Assembly: GCA_037134895.1 (NCBI GenBank)
Contig: JBAXLI010000003.1
Span: 69,018-133,017, forward strand
Length of the DNA stretch: 64,000 nucleotides
Direction: 5' to 3'
Origin: CAIRDP01 sp037134895
GTDB lineage: Bacteria; Bacteroidota; Bacteroidia; Bacteroidales; FEN-979
Position numbers and translations under genes: made by a program. Positions 17,893 through 27,586 of this stretch are shown piece by piece. Numbering within the stretch: position 1 is the stretch's first letter; the number at the start of each line of letters is the position of its first letter. The notes beneath the pieces are model-generated. The model did not search any database, had not been told where the DNA came from, and saw nothing but the letters and a program-made list of their open reading frames with translations.

Positions 17893-19341
17893 ATGTTTTT
17901 TAATTCCATTCAGTATATCCTCTTTCTCCCTATAGTAGTTGTACTATTTTATATTACTCCCTTACGATTCCGTTGGTTACTTCTTCTTTCTACAAGCTAC
18001 TACTTTTACATGTGCTGGATTCCTGAATTAATTATCGTAATTGTTGCTTCCACTCTAGTGAATTATACTTTTGCGATATCAATATCCAAGCAAACCACCC
18101 AAAGCAGGAAAAAGCTATTGTTGATATCAACACTTATACTCAACCTTGGAACGCTGATAGTTTTTAAGTATTTGGGGGTTGTCAGAGAGATCATTCATTC
18201 ATTATATTCGACGAACAATCCAGGTAATTTATCCTCTGCTTTCTTTCTTATTGCTCCAATCGGCATTTCATATTATACCCTTCAATCTTTAAGTTATATT
18301 TTGGATGTTTATTATGGGAAACGTAAAGCGGAGAGGCATCCTGGCATTTTTGCCCTTTATGTTGCCTTTTTCCCCCTTATACTTTCTGGTCCAATTGAGC
18401 GCTCAACTCATTTACTACCACAGTTTCGCGAAAAAGAACGTATCAAACTTAATTCCACTAATATAGAAGAAGGTATTAAACTTATTATCTTCGGGTATTT
18501 CCTTAAGCTAGTTATTGCCGACCGCACCTCTATTTATGTAGATGCTGTCTTTGGCAACATCCAAAGACATGGTGGAATCACCTTTATTGTGACAATAATA
18601 CTTTACAGCTTTCAGATCTATTCCGATTTTGCAGGATATTCTGCTATCGCTATTGGTTCTGCACGGTTGATGGGATTTGATGTGTATCAGAACTTCAATC
18701 GCCCTTATTTCTCCTCTACGATTCGCGAATTCTGGACCCGTTGGCATATTTCTCTTTCCATATGGTTGAGGGATTATCTTTTTAACCCCTTAACGTTCTA
18801 TTTTATGAGAGTTTTTCGGAAAGAATGCTATTTGAAAATTATCAGCCCAGAACTTCTTACATATGCTTTTTCAGCCTTCATTACATTTGTTATTTGTGGA
18901 TTATGGCATGGTGCCAGGTTTACGTTCCTGATATGGGGAAGCCTTCACGGGATTTACCTGATAATAGAAAGAGCAACTAAACGTAAATCAGATAAAACGA
19001 TACTGAATATAATCATTACTTATATAATGATTTTATTTACTTGGATATTTTTCCGTTCTGATAATGTTAATGATGCATTCCTTATAATCCGAACAATTTT
19101 CACACACCCTGGTAGCCTTTATATCCCATTCGATAATGATGTAGTCGCACCGGTATATGCCATTCTTGGGATCCTCATTCTTGTAGTGATGGAGGTGAAA
19201 AAAGAATTCTTTAATCAAAAGTTCTCACTTACAAATAACAAGAATGAATATGTGAGAATGATTAGTTTCGGATTGATGATTTTCTTAATTCTTTACCTAG
19301 GGGTTTTTGATGCTAGCCAGTTCATGTATTTCAAATTCTGA
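17893..19341 (+). CDS. MBOAT family O-acyltransferase (AlgI/DltB-like)
   Basis: 482 residues with about 10-12 membrane segments. Family signatures are FNSIQYILFLPIVVVLFYITP near the start, SGPIERSTHLLPQF, YSFQIYSDFAGYSAIAIGSARLMGFDVYQNFNRPYF, FWTRWHISLSIWLRDYLF, and CGLWHGARFTFLIWG with the invariant catalytic His. Family members move acyl groups across the inner membrane to an acceptor (AlgI acetylates alginate; DltB works with a carrier protein). With an ACP before it and an SGNH-type protein after it, it is likely the core of a polysaccharide acylation system; the acyl donor is not evident. Confidence 0.9.
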   Translation: MFFNSIQYILFLPIVVVLFYITPLRFRWLLLLSTSYYFYMCWIPELIIVIVASTLVNYTFAISISKQTTQSRKKLLLISTLILNLGTLIVFKYLGVVREIIHSLYSTNNPGNLSSAFFLIAPIGISYYTLQSLSYILDVYYGKRKAERHPGIFALYVAFFPLILSGPIERSTHLLPQFREKERIKLNSTNIEEGIKLIIFGYFLKLVIADRTSIYVDAVFGNIQRHGGITFIVTIILYSFQIYSDFAGYSAIAIGSARLMGFDVYQNFNRPYFSSTIREFWTRWHISLSIWLRDYLFNPLTFYFMRVFRKECYLKIISPELLTYAFSAFITFVICGLWHGARFTFLIWGSLHGIYLIIERATKRKSDKTILNIIITYIMILFTWIFFRSDNVNDAFLIIRTIFTHPGSLYIPFDNDVVAPVYAILGILILVVMEVKKEFFNQKFSLTNNKNEYVRMISFGLMIFLILYLGVFDASQFMYFKF

Positions 19342-19344
19342 CTT

Positions 19345-20292
19345 ATGATTAATGGGCAATTTATGTCGATGATAACGAAAGGGATAAAGTTTATTATTAT
19401 TCTTTTTTTGATTGACATGACCCTCGGGACAACAGCCAGGTTTATATTTTTTACTCAAAAATCCGGAAAATTTTACCGGATCAGTTATTTATTTAATAAA
19501 GCAGATGGAGATGTTTTTATTTTTGGAAGCAGCAGATCAAGCCATCATTACAATCCCGGGATCTTAGATAAATGTCTCGCGATAAATTCATTTAACGTAG
19601 GAGCTCAGGGCCAACAAATTCTTTACCAGTCGACCATACAGAAAATTCTTTTGAAAAATCGTAAGCCAAAATTACTTATCTTAGACATCAACCCAGATTG
19701 GTTGTACAAATCTCAGGATGCTTATGATAATCTTCGTGAACTCAGGCCCTTCTGGTTTAAATTTCCCGAGGTAATCGGCCCAACGCTTACTTTACAGTCG
19801 AAACTGCAAAAAATATGGTTATTCTCAAGGTCGTATCAGTATAATTCAACCATCGTCCATATTCTCTATTATATGATTAAACCACAAAAAGACCAGAAGG
19901 GCTATGTACCACTTTTGCATAAAATGAAACCTGATGAATATAGCTTTCAAAGGGGAATTGATTCCATTAAATTTATACACCCCAAAGAACTCGAATTTGA
20001 TCCAATTTTTGAAAATAGCTTCAGGAATTTTCTAACGTTAGCAATGTCAAGAAATATTGCAGTTATTATGGTTTGCTCCCCTGATATATTGTATAAAGAA
20101 ATTGAATATAATCAATCCAAGGAAAGAATATTGCAGATTAGCAAATCTTATGGGATACCATTCCTGGATTTTTCCGAAGATCCTTATTTCCTTACCCATC
20201 ATGAATTCTTCAATGACACACATCATCTTAATGACTTAGGGGCCAAAATATTCAGCCGCAGGCTATGCGAAAGACTAAGACCTTATTTGTAA
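19345..20292 (+). CDS. SGNH hydrolase-like protein of the acylation cassette
   Basis: 315 residues with an N-terminal membrane segment (about 10-27). It has an SGNH-type nucleophile block FIFGSSRSSHHYNP and a C-terminal NDTHHLNDLGAKIF carrying the Asp-xx-His pair. Membrane-anchored SGNH proteins such as AlgJ/AlgX and DltD act with MBOAT proteins to move acyl groups to the acceptor polymer. It starts 3 bases after the MBOAT stop and ends the cassette. Role assignment is inferred from context plus motifs. Confidence 0.7.
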   Translation: MINGQFMSMITKGIKFIIILFLIDMTLGTTARFIFFTQKSGKFYRISYLFNKADGDVFIFGSSRSSHHYNPGILDKCLAINSFNVGAQGQQILYQSTIQKILLKNRKPKLLILDINPDWLYKSQDAYDNLRELRPFWFKFPEVIGPTLTLQSKLQKIWLFSRSYQYNSTIVHILYYMIKPQKDQKGYVPLLHKMKPDEYSFQRGIDSIKFIHPKELEFDPIFENSFRNFLTLAMSRNIAVIMVCSPDILYKEIEYNQSKERILQISKSYGIPFLDFSEDPYFLTHHEFFNDTHHLNDLGAKIFSRRLCERLRPYL

Positions 20293-20749
20293 ATTGTTTT
20301 AATTGCTTTTCCCCTTCGGCCAAGTGAAATATTTTCATCTTTGAATTATTACAAAACAGAAATTGAAACACTGCTCACTTAGTAGATCAAGGCATCGATT
20401 ACTTCTTTATCTTAATTTGCTGTTCTTGACTTATACATAACAAATACACGGTCATGATTTCATAAAATGTAAACTTGGGAGAATTATTATTACGGAATCG
20501 TTCACAAGAAAATTTGAGTTCTTTTTAATATGCATCTGAAACGTAAATAAAATTTCGAATAATTTGGGACACTATGCAATAGAGATCATATGCTATTATA
20601 TTTGGTAAGGCTTATATCAGAAGATACTGGTCTCTAAGATCGTTATTAACTTCACATCTTCATATTTTACTAATAATCAAACTGTTAACAGTCGAGTGTT
20701 GTAATTGTTGATTCACAATATTAAATTTGAATTCCAAATCAATAGTATT
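20293..20749. other. Non-coding 457-base AT-rich stretch
   Basis: No convincing reading frame. One -7-like box TATATTTG (20597-20604) without a well-placed TTG may serve the large downstream gene, about 145 bases ahead of its ATG. I saw no RNA gene or repeat. It separates the acylation cassette from the secreted-protein gene. Confidence 0.5.
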
Positions 20750-23700
20750 ATGAAAAGAAGCCTTTTCTTTTGTGTCTTCCTGGCTTTATTTTCATTATGT
20801 AATAGCAGCAAAGCTCAAGGCGTTGATAGTCTTCAGAACATTCATGTAATTGTCACCTTTGCCTCCCCTCCTGCGGTCTACAATGTCGCAAAGGCTCCGT
20901 TGCGTTTCAACAAACTCTTTGCATTCAGTATGGGCGAAGATGACGGGACAAAGGATATATACACGAATGCGTTTCCCTTATTCAACGGGGGGGTGATTAA
21001 CGGAGTAGGCTATCCCGGACTCAAATACACCGATGGATGCGGAAATGATCAGAATTTCAAATTGAGCGCGGCCATCTTTTCATTGTACGCCCAGGGTTCT
21101 ATCCTGGTCGATATGCACGATCCTTCAGGCCAATATGCCTCTACCATTGTAACATGGCCCCAACTGATTGAACTATACGAGCAGAACTGGAGCATACAGA
21201 ACCACGGACTGACTTCAGGCAATGTTGGAACCATGGGCTACCAGGTCGCAAGGAATGGAAGTTATGTGAAACTGATGATGCAGCCGGCCACTGCCGGTGG
21301 CCCTGACTTAAAAACTTTTGTCAATCCAAATGGAATTGAAGCATACTCTTCCTTTGCATGGGCCCAGGGATATACCATCTGCTTCAGGGAAGGATATGCT
21401 TTTGGCAATCCAGGATTTAACGTCTCCGGCCCATTTCCACACCAGAATATAGGCATGCACCGTGCAAATGGATATGAAGCGGTGAGCCTGAGCGCTATTG
21501 CCGATAATCTTGCAAATACCAGCGTCGGTGGCGCCCACCAATGGGGAGCAGCTTTTACACATTCAATCACGAACAGCAGTTTCGGATACGCGTTTTCGAC
21601 ATTCCAGAACCAGATGACCTATATTGCCAATACCTATGGTAAGAACGGTCTCGACAATATCCTGATGACAACCGAAGAAGAGGTCATCGATTACCTTATG
21701 GTACGCGATAGCATCAATGTGAATACCCAGTTGAACGGAAACGTACTGACGATCTCATTTACCGGAAACCTCACCAACAAATACCGCTTTTACAATTCAA
21801 CCCTTCTTATTTCGGCCAACCAGAATATTACATCCATTGCAACCCAGGGAGTGCAGTCAAACTCGTATAACGGAATAGGATCGACAAATGGAATGGTGAA
21901 CATAAGCTGGAACGGCCATTATGTTGTACCTCCCGAAGTCAATGCCGAAGCCTGGGTAAGTAAGACCGAAACCTCCCAGAGCCAGGAGGATGCAAATGTG
22001 GCCATGGATTATATTCTGATGGTACCCCCAGGACCTGTGCAGAAAGCTTTCAGGATCAGACTTTGCCTCGTACCCGGTCTTACTCTGCCTTCAGATTTCT
22101 GCACATACCATAACGCCCCTGTTACTTCCATTCCTGATAAGGGCGGCTGCCCCGGACATCCCCTTGTAATTCCCCTCGAAGTTGACAGTTTTCTGAATGT
22201 CAAATCATTCAATTTGAGACTTGAATATAGCCCGGCTGTCATGGCCTTCGTTTCAGGAGCGGCAGGTAAACCTTCAATCCTGAGCGGGATACTGATCACC
22301 GACCAGGCTGTTGGAGGGATATCGCCCCTGAGAAAGATCCTTATCTCCTGGACAGGCGCAGCCGCACAATCGCTTAACATTCACGACACCCTCGCCCTGC
22401 TTACCTTTAACTATTTATCGGGGAATACCCCACTCACATTCAATACCGCATCAAACGGAGGAGCCGACTGCAGATATAGCGATGACGGAGGAAACCCGAT
22501 GTATCAGTATCCCATTGGAGATTATTTTATTGGCTCACAAGTAACCAACTCGAAGCTGGCTGCCCCCGCGACAATAAGCGGGCCATCGCCCCTTTGCGCC
22601 GGAACGCCGAATAACACCTATATTATTTCGCCGGTTACCGGAGCAACATCATATGCCTGGAATTTTCCTGTCGGATTTACTGTAAACAATGGCAGCGCCA
22701 ATGATACAGTAGTTGCAACTGCAGGTCCAAATGCCGTCACAGGCAACATCACCGTAAGAGCAGTAAACATTTGCATCGACAATCCGCTTTCACCGCCTTT
22801 TACAGTTACAGTGAAACCCAGGCCGGTACCTACTCTGAATGGTGTGGACTCAGCCTGCATGATGGACCAGGGCGTGGTTTACACAACCGAGGCAGGCATG
22901 ACTGATTATACTTGGTCTGTTTCATATGGAGGTACCATTACTTCAGGTATGAATACAAATACTGTCGCTGTGACCTGGACGGCCGCTGGTCAACAAACTA
23001 TCAGTGTGATATACCGGGGAACCAACGGCTGCCTGGCCCCTCTCCCCACAATCAAGAATGTAACGGTTAATCCTCTTCCGATTCCTGCTATCAGCGGAGC
23101 CGATACTCTCTGTCGTAATGCCTTATCAACATATACCGCACCATCGGGAATGCAGTCCTACCAATGGCTTTTATCCCCTTCGGGTGTGATATTATCCGGA
23201 ACGTCCTCATCCGCGGTAACAGTAAAATGGAATAATCCCGGTCAGCAATGGATCAGCCTGAACTGTACAAACTCTTCCGGTTGCCAGCCCCCTTCGCCCA
23301 CAGTTTATAATGTCTTCGTCCGCCCGGTCGCGCAACCGGTTATTTCCGGTCCCGACAGTTTATGCGCCGAAGTTTCAGACATTGTATATACTACCCAGCC
23401 CGGGATGAATGCATATTCCTGGTCGGTCACAACGGGTGGAACAATCACTTCAGGCTCGGGAACGGCTTCAGCTACTGTACACTGGACAAGCCCGGGAATG
23501 CAGCAAATACATGTAAATTATATCCTGCCCGGCGGATGTCAATCTCCTGCCCCCTTCATTCTCCCGGTCAGGGTGTTTGCCAGGCCTCAGCCCCATATTA
23601 TGGGACCTGACAGTTTGTGCAATGGTTCCACAGGAACTGTTTACAATACCGAAAGCGGAATGAATAATTACCAGTGGACAATCACCCCTGGTGGAACAAT

Positions 23701-25852
23701 TACATCCGGCTCAAGCCTTAATACCATCACTGTCGACTGGAATGCCGCCGGCAACCAGCAACTTTCGGTCACCTATTCAAATGAAAAAGGCTGCCAGGCC
23801 TTGCAACCTGTGCTGCAGTCGGTCAGAATTCATCCTCTGCCTGTTCCTTGGATCAGCGGTCTGTCAAACTCCTGTGTAAACTCTTCCAATCAGATTTACC
23901 ATACGCAAAGCGGTAAGTCAAACTATTTCTGGACGATAAGCAGCGGGGGTGTGATCGATTACGGACAAAACACCGACTCGGTGAGGGTAAACTGGGTTTC
24001 GACCGGATTGCAGCACCTCACTGTAAACTATCTTGATTCGAATAACTGCATGGCTGTTCAGCCTGCGTCATTTGCCGTAAATGTTCATCCCGTCCCGTTG
24101 CCCACGATCAGCGGATCATCTTCGGTATGCCAGGGGGCGGCAGGGATTACCTACACCACCCAAAGCGGGATGGGTAATTACCTCTGGACCATCTCCCCGG
24201 GGGGAATCATACAGTCAGGGACCGGCACGCAAGCAATTACAGTTAGATGGGATTCTGCCGGTTCACAAACTGTCACTGTGAACTATACAAACTCATCAGG
24301 CTGCTTTGCCCTGGCGGCTACCGAGAAAAATGTCATGGTACATCCTTTGCCCGTTCCAACAATCAACGGGCCCGACAGTCTTTGTATGAATGAGACCGGA
24401 ACATATACTACCGAAACCGGAATGGGAAATTACCAATGGGTGATCTCCCCCGGGGGTAGTATAGTAACGGGGATGGGAACCAATACAATTAACGTTACCT
24501 GGACATCTTCAGGCCCTCGTACGATTTCGGTTAGTTATCTCAGTGTGAATAACTGCCTCCCCTATACTCCCACTGTGTTTCATGTAAATGTGTTCCCCCT
24601 TCCTGTTCCGCAGATCATTGGAAATACCACAGTATGTGCTAACTCTTCGAATGTGCCTTACAAAACAGAAAGCGGAATGAGTAATTATTTGTGGACTCTC
24701 ACTGGGTCAGGTGCGATTACATCAGGACAAAACACCGACTCCATTACAACCGTCTGGGGGAACCCCGGGACTTCAACACTTACGGTGACCTACGCCTCCA
24801 CCAAGGGATGTAATCCGGTCACCCCTGCCATTGTTACAGTTATACCCCTTCTGAGGCCGGTACCTATGATCAACGGGAATAATTCTGTCTGCATTAATTC
24901 AGGAACCAAAGATTATTCTACCCAAACTGGTCAGTTGGATTATATTTGGGTAATCTCAGCAGGAGATTCAATTCTTTCGGGCGGCAGCACATCCTCTGTG
25001 ACCGTTCAATGGAATAATTCCGGTTCCCGGTGGATATCAGCAACATACACCTCTCCCTCCGGTTGCCCCGCTTTATCACCTGATACGATGATTGTTAGTG
25101 TTAATCCCCTGCCTCTGCCCGCTTCATCCGTTTCAGGTCCTTTCTTGCTTTGCGTTCCGGCGTTCTGGCAGGAATATTCTGTATCTCCTATCACCAACGC
25201 ATCGGGTTATTTCTGGACTTTACCTGCCGGTTCTATTTTCCAGGGCAGTCCCAACAGCAATGTCATTCATGTGGGGTATCTGGAGAATGTTCAATCAGAC
25301 AGTGTTACAGTTTACGGGACAAATGCCTGCGGTAACGGAACGCCTTCCAGCCTGTTTGTGACTCTGAATCCAATCCCACCCCAGCCAACAATAACTCCAG
25401 GACAGAACGATACAATCAAATCCAGCTCACCGTATGGCAACCAATGGTATCTCAATGACCAGCTGTTGCCGGGTGACACCCTTGACCATCTCTATGTTTC
25501 ATTGAGCGGGGACTATTATATAATAGTGCGGATGAATGGCTGTGTTTCTGACACTTCCGAAGTGTATCATGGTATTGCGGTCGGCACACTGGCCATCAAA
25601 GGCTTAAGCATCGAGGTTCATCCGAATCCGACAAACGGCAGGCTTATCCTGGACTTCAGTAGTCCGGTAGAAAATTTTTATACGGTGATTTTTTTTAATG
25701 AACTCGGGATGACGATTTGCCGGTCTGAAAAGCTTATTCCTGCCGGAAAATCAAGCTGGTTCATCGATCTGGGCAATATTTCTCCGGGCCTCGTGATTCT
25801 GACAATACAGTCCGCCGAAGGAATCATCAGAAAAAGAATAATCATAATTTAG
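20750..25852 (+). CDS. Large T9SS-secreted protein: deacetylase-like, cohesin-like and PKD-like repeats
   Basis: 1700 residues from ATG 20750, which begins a signal peptide (MKRSLFFCVFLALFSLCNSSKAQG). The N-terminal region (about 30-400) resembles polysaccharide deacetylases: FSMGEDDGTK recalls the NodB DDG motif, and an Asn-His follows in WSIQNHGL, though the usual His-xxx-His site is not clear. A cohesin-like beta domain (about 460-580: PLEVDSFLNVKSFNLRLEYSP) follows, then eleven Ig/PKD-like repeats of about 85 residues, then a C-terminal T9SS type A sorting domain (VHPNPTNGRLILDFSS ... GIIRKRIII). It is likely attached to or released from the cell surface. It interrupts the CDP-sugar genes; a role in modifying the secreted polysaccharide is possible but unproven. 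Confidence 0.8.
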   Translation: MKRSLFFCVFLALFSLCNSSKAQGVDSLQNIHVIVTFASPPAVYNVAKAPLRFNKLFAFSMGEDDGTKDIYTNAFPLFNGGVINGVGYPGLKYTDGCGNDQNFKLSAAIFSLYAQGSILVDMHDPSGQYASTIVTWPQLIELYEQNWSIQNHGLTSGNVGTMGYQVARNGSYVKLMMQPATAGGPDLKTFVNPNGIEAYSSFAWAQGYTICFREGYAFGNPGFNVSGPFPHQNIGMHRANGYEAVSLSAIADNLANTSVGGAHQWGAAFTHSITNSSFGYAFSTFQNQMTYIANTYGKNGLDNILMTTEEEVIDYLMVRDSINVNTQLNGNVLTISFTGNLTNKYRFYNSTLLISANQNITSIATQGVQSNSYNGIGSTNGMVNISWNGHYVVPPEVNAEAWVSKTETSQSQEDANVAMDYILMVPPGPVQKAFRIRLCLVPGLTLPSDFCTYHNAPVTSIPDKGGCPGHPLVIPLEVDSFLNVKSFNLRLEYSPAVMAFVSGAAGKPSILSGILITDQAVGGISPLRKILISWTGAAAQSLNIHDTLALLTFNYLSGNTPLTFNTASNGGADCRYSDDGGNPMYQYPIGDYFIGSQVTNSKLAAPATISGPSPLCAGTPNNTYIISPVTGATSYAWNFPVGFTVNNGSANDTVVATAGPNAVTGNITVRAVNICIDNPLSPPFTVTVKPRPVPTLNGVDSACMMDQGVVYTTEAGMTDYTWSVSYGGTITSGMNTNTVAVTWTAAGQQTISVIYRGTNGCLAPLPTIKNVTVNPLPIPAISGADTLCRNALSTYTAPSGMQSYQWLLSPSGVILSGTSSSAVTVKWNNPGQQWISLNCTNSSGCQPPSPTVYNVFVRPVAQPVISGPDSLCAEVSDIVYTTQPGMNAYSWSVTTGGTITSGSGTASATVHWTSPGMQQIHVNYILPGGCQSPAPFILPVRVFARPQPHIMGPDSLCNGSTGTVYNTESGMNNYQWTITPGGTITSGSSLNTITVDWNAAGNQQLSVTYSNEKGCQALQPVLQSVRIHPLPVPWISGLSNSCVNSSNQIYHTQSGKSNYFWTISSGGVIDYGQNTDSVRVNWVSTGLQHLTVNYLDSNNCMAVQPASFAVNVHPVPLPTISGSSSVCQGAAGITYTTQSGMGNYLWTISPGGIIQSGTGTQAITVRWDSAGSQTVTVNYTNSSGCFALAATEKNVMVHPLPVPTINGPDSLCMNETGTYTTETGMGNYQWVISPGGSIVTGMGTNTINVTWTSSGPRTISVSYLSVNNCLPYTPTVFHVNVFPLPVPQIIGNTTVCANSSNVPYKTESGMSNYLWTLTGSGAITSGQNTDSITTVWGNPGTSTLTVTYASTKGCNPVTPAIVTVIPLLRPVPMINGNNSVCINSGTKDYSTQTGQLDYIWVISAGDSILSGGSTSSVTVQWNNSGSRWISATYTSPSGCPALSPDTMIVSVNPLPLPASSVSGPFLLCVPAFWQEYSVSPITNASGYFWTLPAGSIFQGSPNSNVIHVGYLENVQSDSVTVYGTNACGNGTPSSLFVTLNPIPPQPTITPGQNDTIKSSSPYGNQWYLNDQLLPGDTLDHLYVSLSGDYYIIVRMNGCVSDTSEVYHGIAVGTLAIKGLSIEVHPNPTNGRLILDFSSPVENFYTVIFFNELGMTICRSEKLIPAGKSSWFIDLGNISPGLVILTIQSAEGIIRKRIIII
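22557..25380 (+). repeat. Eleven tandem Ig/PKD-like coding repeats
   Basis: Tandem units of about 252-258 bp encode about 85 residues each. The shared pattern is P-x-I-x-GPDSLC, then Y-x-T-E-S/T-GM-x-NY-x-W-x-I-x-GG-x-I-x-SG, V-x-W, GC and PLPVP. Units 2-10 are close; the first and last are diverged. The repeats probably form a stalk. Because they are long and similar they may expand or contract by recombination. Confidence 0.85.
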
Positions 25853-25874
25853 TGGAATTCTTTTTTTTAATACT

Positions 25875-25882
25875 TAAATTTG
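25875..25882 (+). promoter_or_regulatory. Possible -7 box (TAAATTTG) upstream of rfbH
   Basis: TAAATTTG matches TAnnTTTG within the 108-base gap before the rfbH-like gene, 78 bases before its ATG at 25961. A poly-T run precedes it and no clear TTG is spaced correctly, so support is weak. Confidence 0.3.
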
Positions 25883-25960
25883 GCAATCATCTGACCAAAC
25901 CCTGTAAAGCGAAATTTTCAAACCACTGATAAAAATCTAACGAAAAGTCTGATAAAAGCT

Positions 25961-27586
25961 ATGGAACAAACACCTGTAAATTCATTTCTGGCAGGCGATT
26001 TTTACATCGCTGAAGCGCCGGGCGCCGATAAAAACAATTCAGGATCACTGCCTGTGCTGATATTACAAACACTTGAAAATGAAGAAGAATTGCTTGTGCT
26101 GCCCGGACAAGCGCCAGGGCATACACCGGCCGAAAAATATATGATTGAGATCCGGTCTACTGATATTGAAGACGGGTCCTTTTCGGAGAGATTGTTGTTC
26201 CCTGTTTCTAAACAGATGCGGATCAGGGTCGCTTCACTCAACAGGAAGATCGGCAGGATAAACAGGAAAAAAATTGATGAAATGCAGCGTACGGTCGTGC
26301 ATTTCCATACGGATGGATTTTACAGGCAGAAGTTCTCTCCCCAGGAATTCATTCCCGGAAAATCAAAAGTTAACTATGCAGGAAGGGTTTTTAATCAGAA
26401 TGAGCTGATCAATGCGGTGGATGCTTCACTTGACTTCTGGTTGACCGAAGGGAGGTTTTCGGAACAGTTTGCCGAAAAGATCGCCGATTTTCTTGGTGTT
26501 GAGAATGTGTTGCTTACAAACTCCGGTTCATCTGCAAACTTATTGGCTTTTTCTGCCCTTACGTCAGAAAAACTGGGAGAAAAAAGGTTGAAACCAGGTG
26601 ATGAGGTTATTTCTGTGGCTGCAGGTTTTCCTGCTACTGTAACTCCTATTATCCAATATGGTCTTATCCCCGTATTTGTCGACGTAAGCATTCCTACCTA
26701 CAACATTGATGTTGAGTCAATGAGGAAGGCCATTACTCCAAAGACAAGGTGCATTTTCATTGCTCACACCCTGGGGAATCCGTTTGATATTGACACGGTG
26801 ATGGAAGTGGCGAGGGAACATGACCTTTGGGTTATCGAGGACAACTGCGATGCCTTTGGAAGCAAATACGACGGAAAGTATACCGGTACTTTCGGACATC
26901 TTTCAACAATCTCATTTTATCCTGCACATCATATTACCACCGGAGAAGGGGGCGCCATCATCACAAATGATGCATTGCTGGCCCAGCTCGTGAGGGCATT
27001 CCGTGACTGGGGAAGAGATTGTTATTGTTCGGGAGGTGAAAATAACACCTGCGGCAAACGATTCACACAAACTTTTGGCAACCTTCCATTAGGGTATGAC
27101 CATAAATATGTTTATTCAGAGATTGGGTACAACCTTAAAATGACGGATATACAGGCAGCTATCGGTTCTGCCCAAATTGATAAACTACCTTCCTTCTGCG
27201 AAAAACGTAAAAACAATTTCAAACGTCTTCATGGGATCTTCGGCGCCTATCCTGATTGTTTCATTCTGCCGGAGGCTTCCCCCAAATCAGATCCCGCCTG
27301 GTTCAGTTTTATTGTCACCTTAAAACAGGATTGTCCCTTCAAACGCGACGATCTCAGCAAGTTTCTGAATATGAATCTGATAGAAACCAGGAACCTCTTT
27401 GCAGGCAATATGATCAAACAACCCGGTTTCATGAACCGGAATTTCAGGGTAGCCGATACCCTGGCAAATACGGATTATATCCTGAACAATACGTTTTTCC
27501 TTGGAACCTATCCCGGCCTGACCGAAAGCATGATGAACCATATCGAAAACACCCTAAAGCTTTTCATCTCCCAAAGAGAAAAATAA
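25961..27586 (+). CDS. rfbH: CDP-6-deoxyhexulose 3-dehydrase E1 (RfbH) with N-terminal PemK/MazF-like domain
   Basis: 541 residues; known E1/RfbH proteins are about 437. Residues 140-541 carry the PLP fold with His323 in SFYPAHHITTGEGGA where aminotransferases have Lys, the hallmark of the dehydrase. Four Cys at 296, 354, 356 and 364 match the E1 [2Fe-2S] pattern C-x57-C-x1-C-x7-C. It forms CDP-4-keto-3,6-dideoxyglucose with the following reductase. Residues 1-110 are extra: AGDFYIAEA, LPVLILQ, then FPVSKQMRIRVASLNRKIGRINRKKIDEMQ, similar to PemK/MazF-like beta-barrels, which often end in such a KIGR-type segment. The barrel's role here is unknown. Confidence 0.9.
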   Translation: MEQTPVNSFLAGDFYIAEAPGADKNNSGSLPVLILQTLENEEELLVLPGQAPGHTPAEKYMIEIRSTDIEDGSFSERLLFPVSKQMRIRVASLNRKIGRINRKKIDEMQRTVVHFHTDGFYRQKFSPQEFIPGKSKVNYAGRVFNQNELINAVDASLDFWLTEGRFSEQFAEKIADFLGVENVLLTNSGSSANLLAFSALTSEKLGEKRLKPGDEVISVAAGFPATVTPIIQYGLIPVFVDVSIPTYNIDVESMRKAITPKTRCIFIAHTLGNPFDIDTVMEVAREHDLWVIEDNCDAFGSKYDGKYTGTFGHLSTISFYPAHHITTGEGGAIITNDALLAQLVRAFRDWGRDCYCSGGENNTCGKRFTQTFGNLPLGYDHKYVYSEIGYNLKMTDIQAAIGSAQIDKLPSFCEKRKNNFKRLHGIFGAYPDCFILPEASPKSDPAWFSFIVTLKQDCPFKRDDLSKFLNMNLIETRNLFAGNMIKQPGFMNRNFRVADTLANTDYILNNTFFLGTYPGLTESMMNHIENTLKLFISQREK

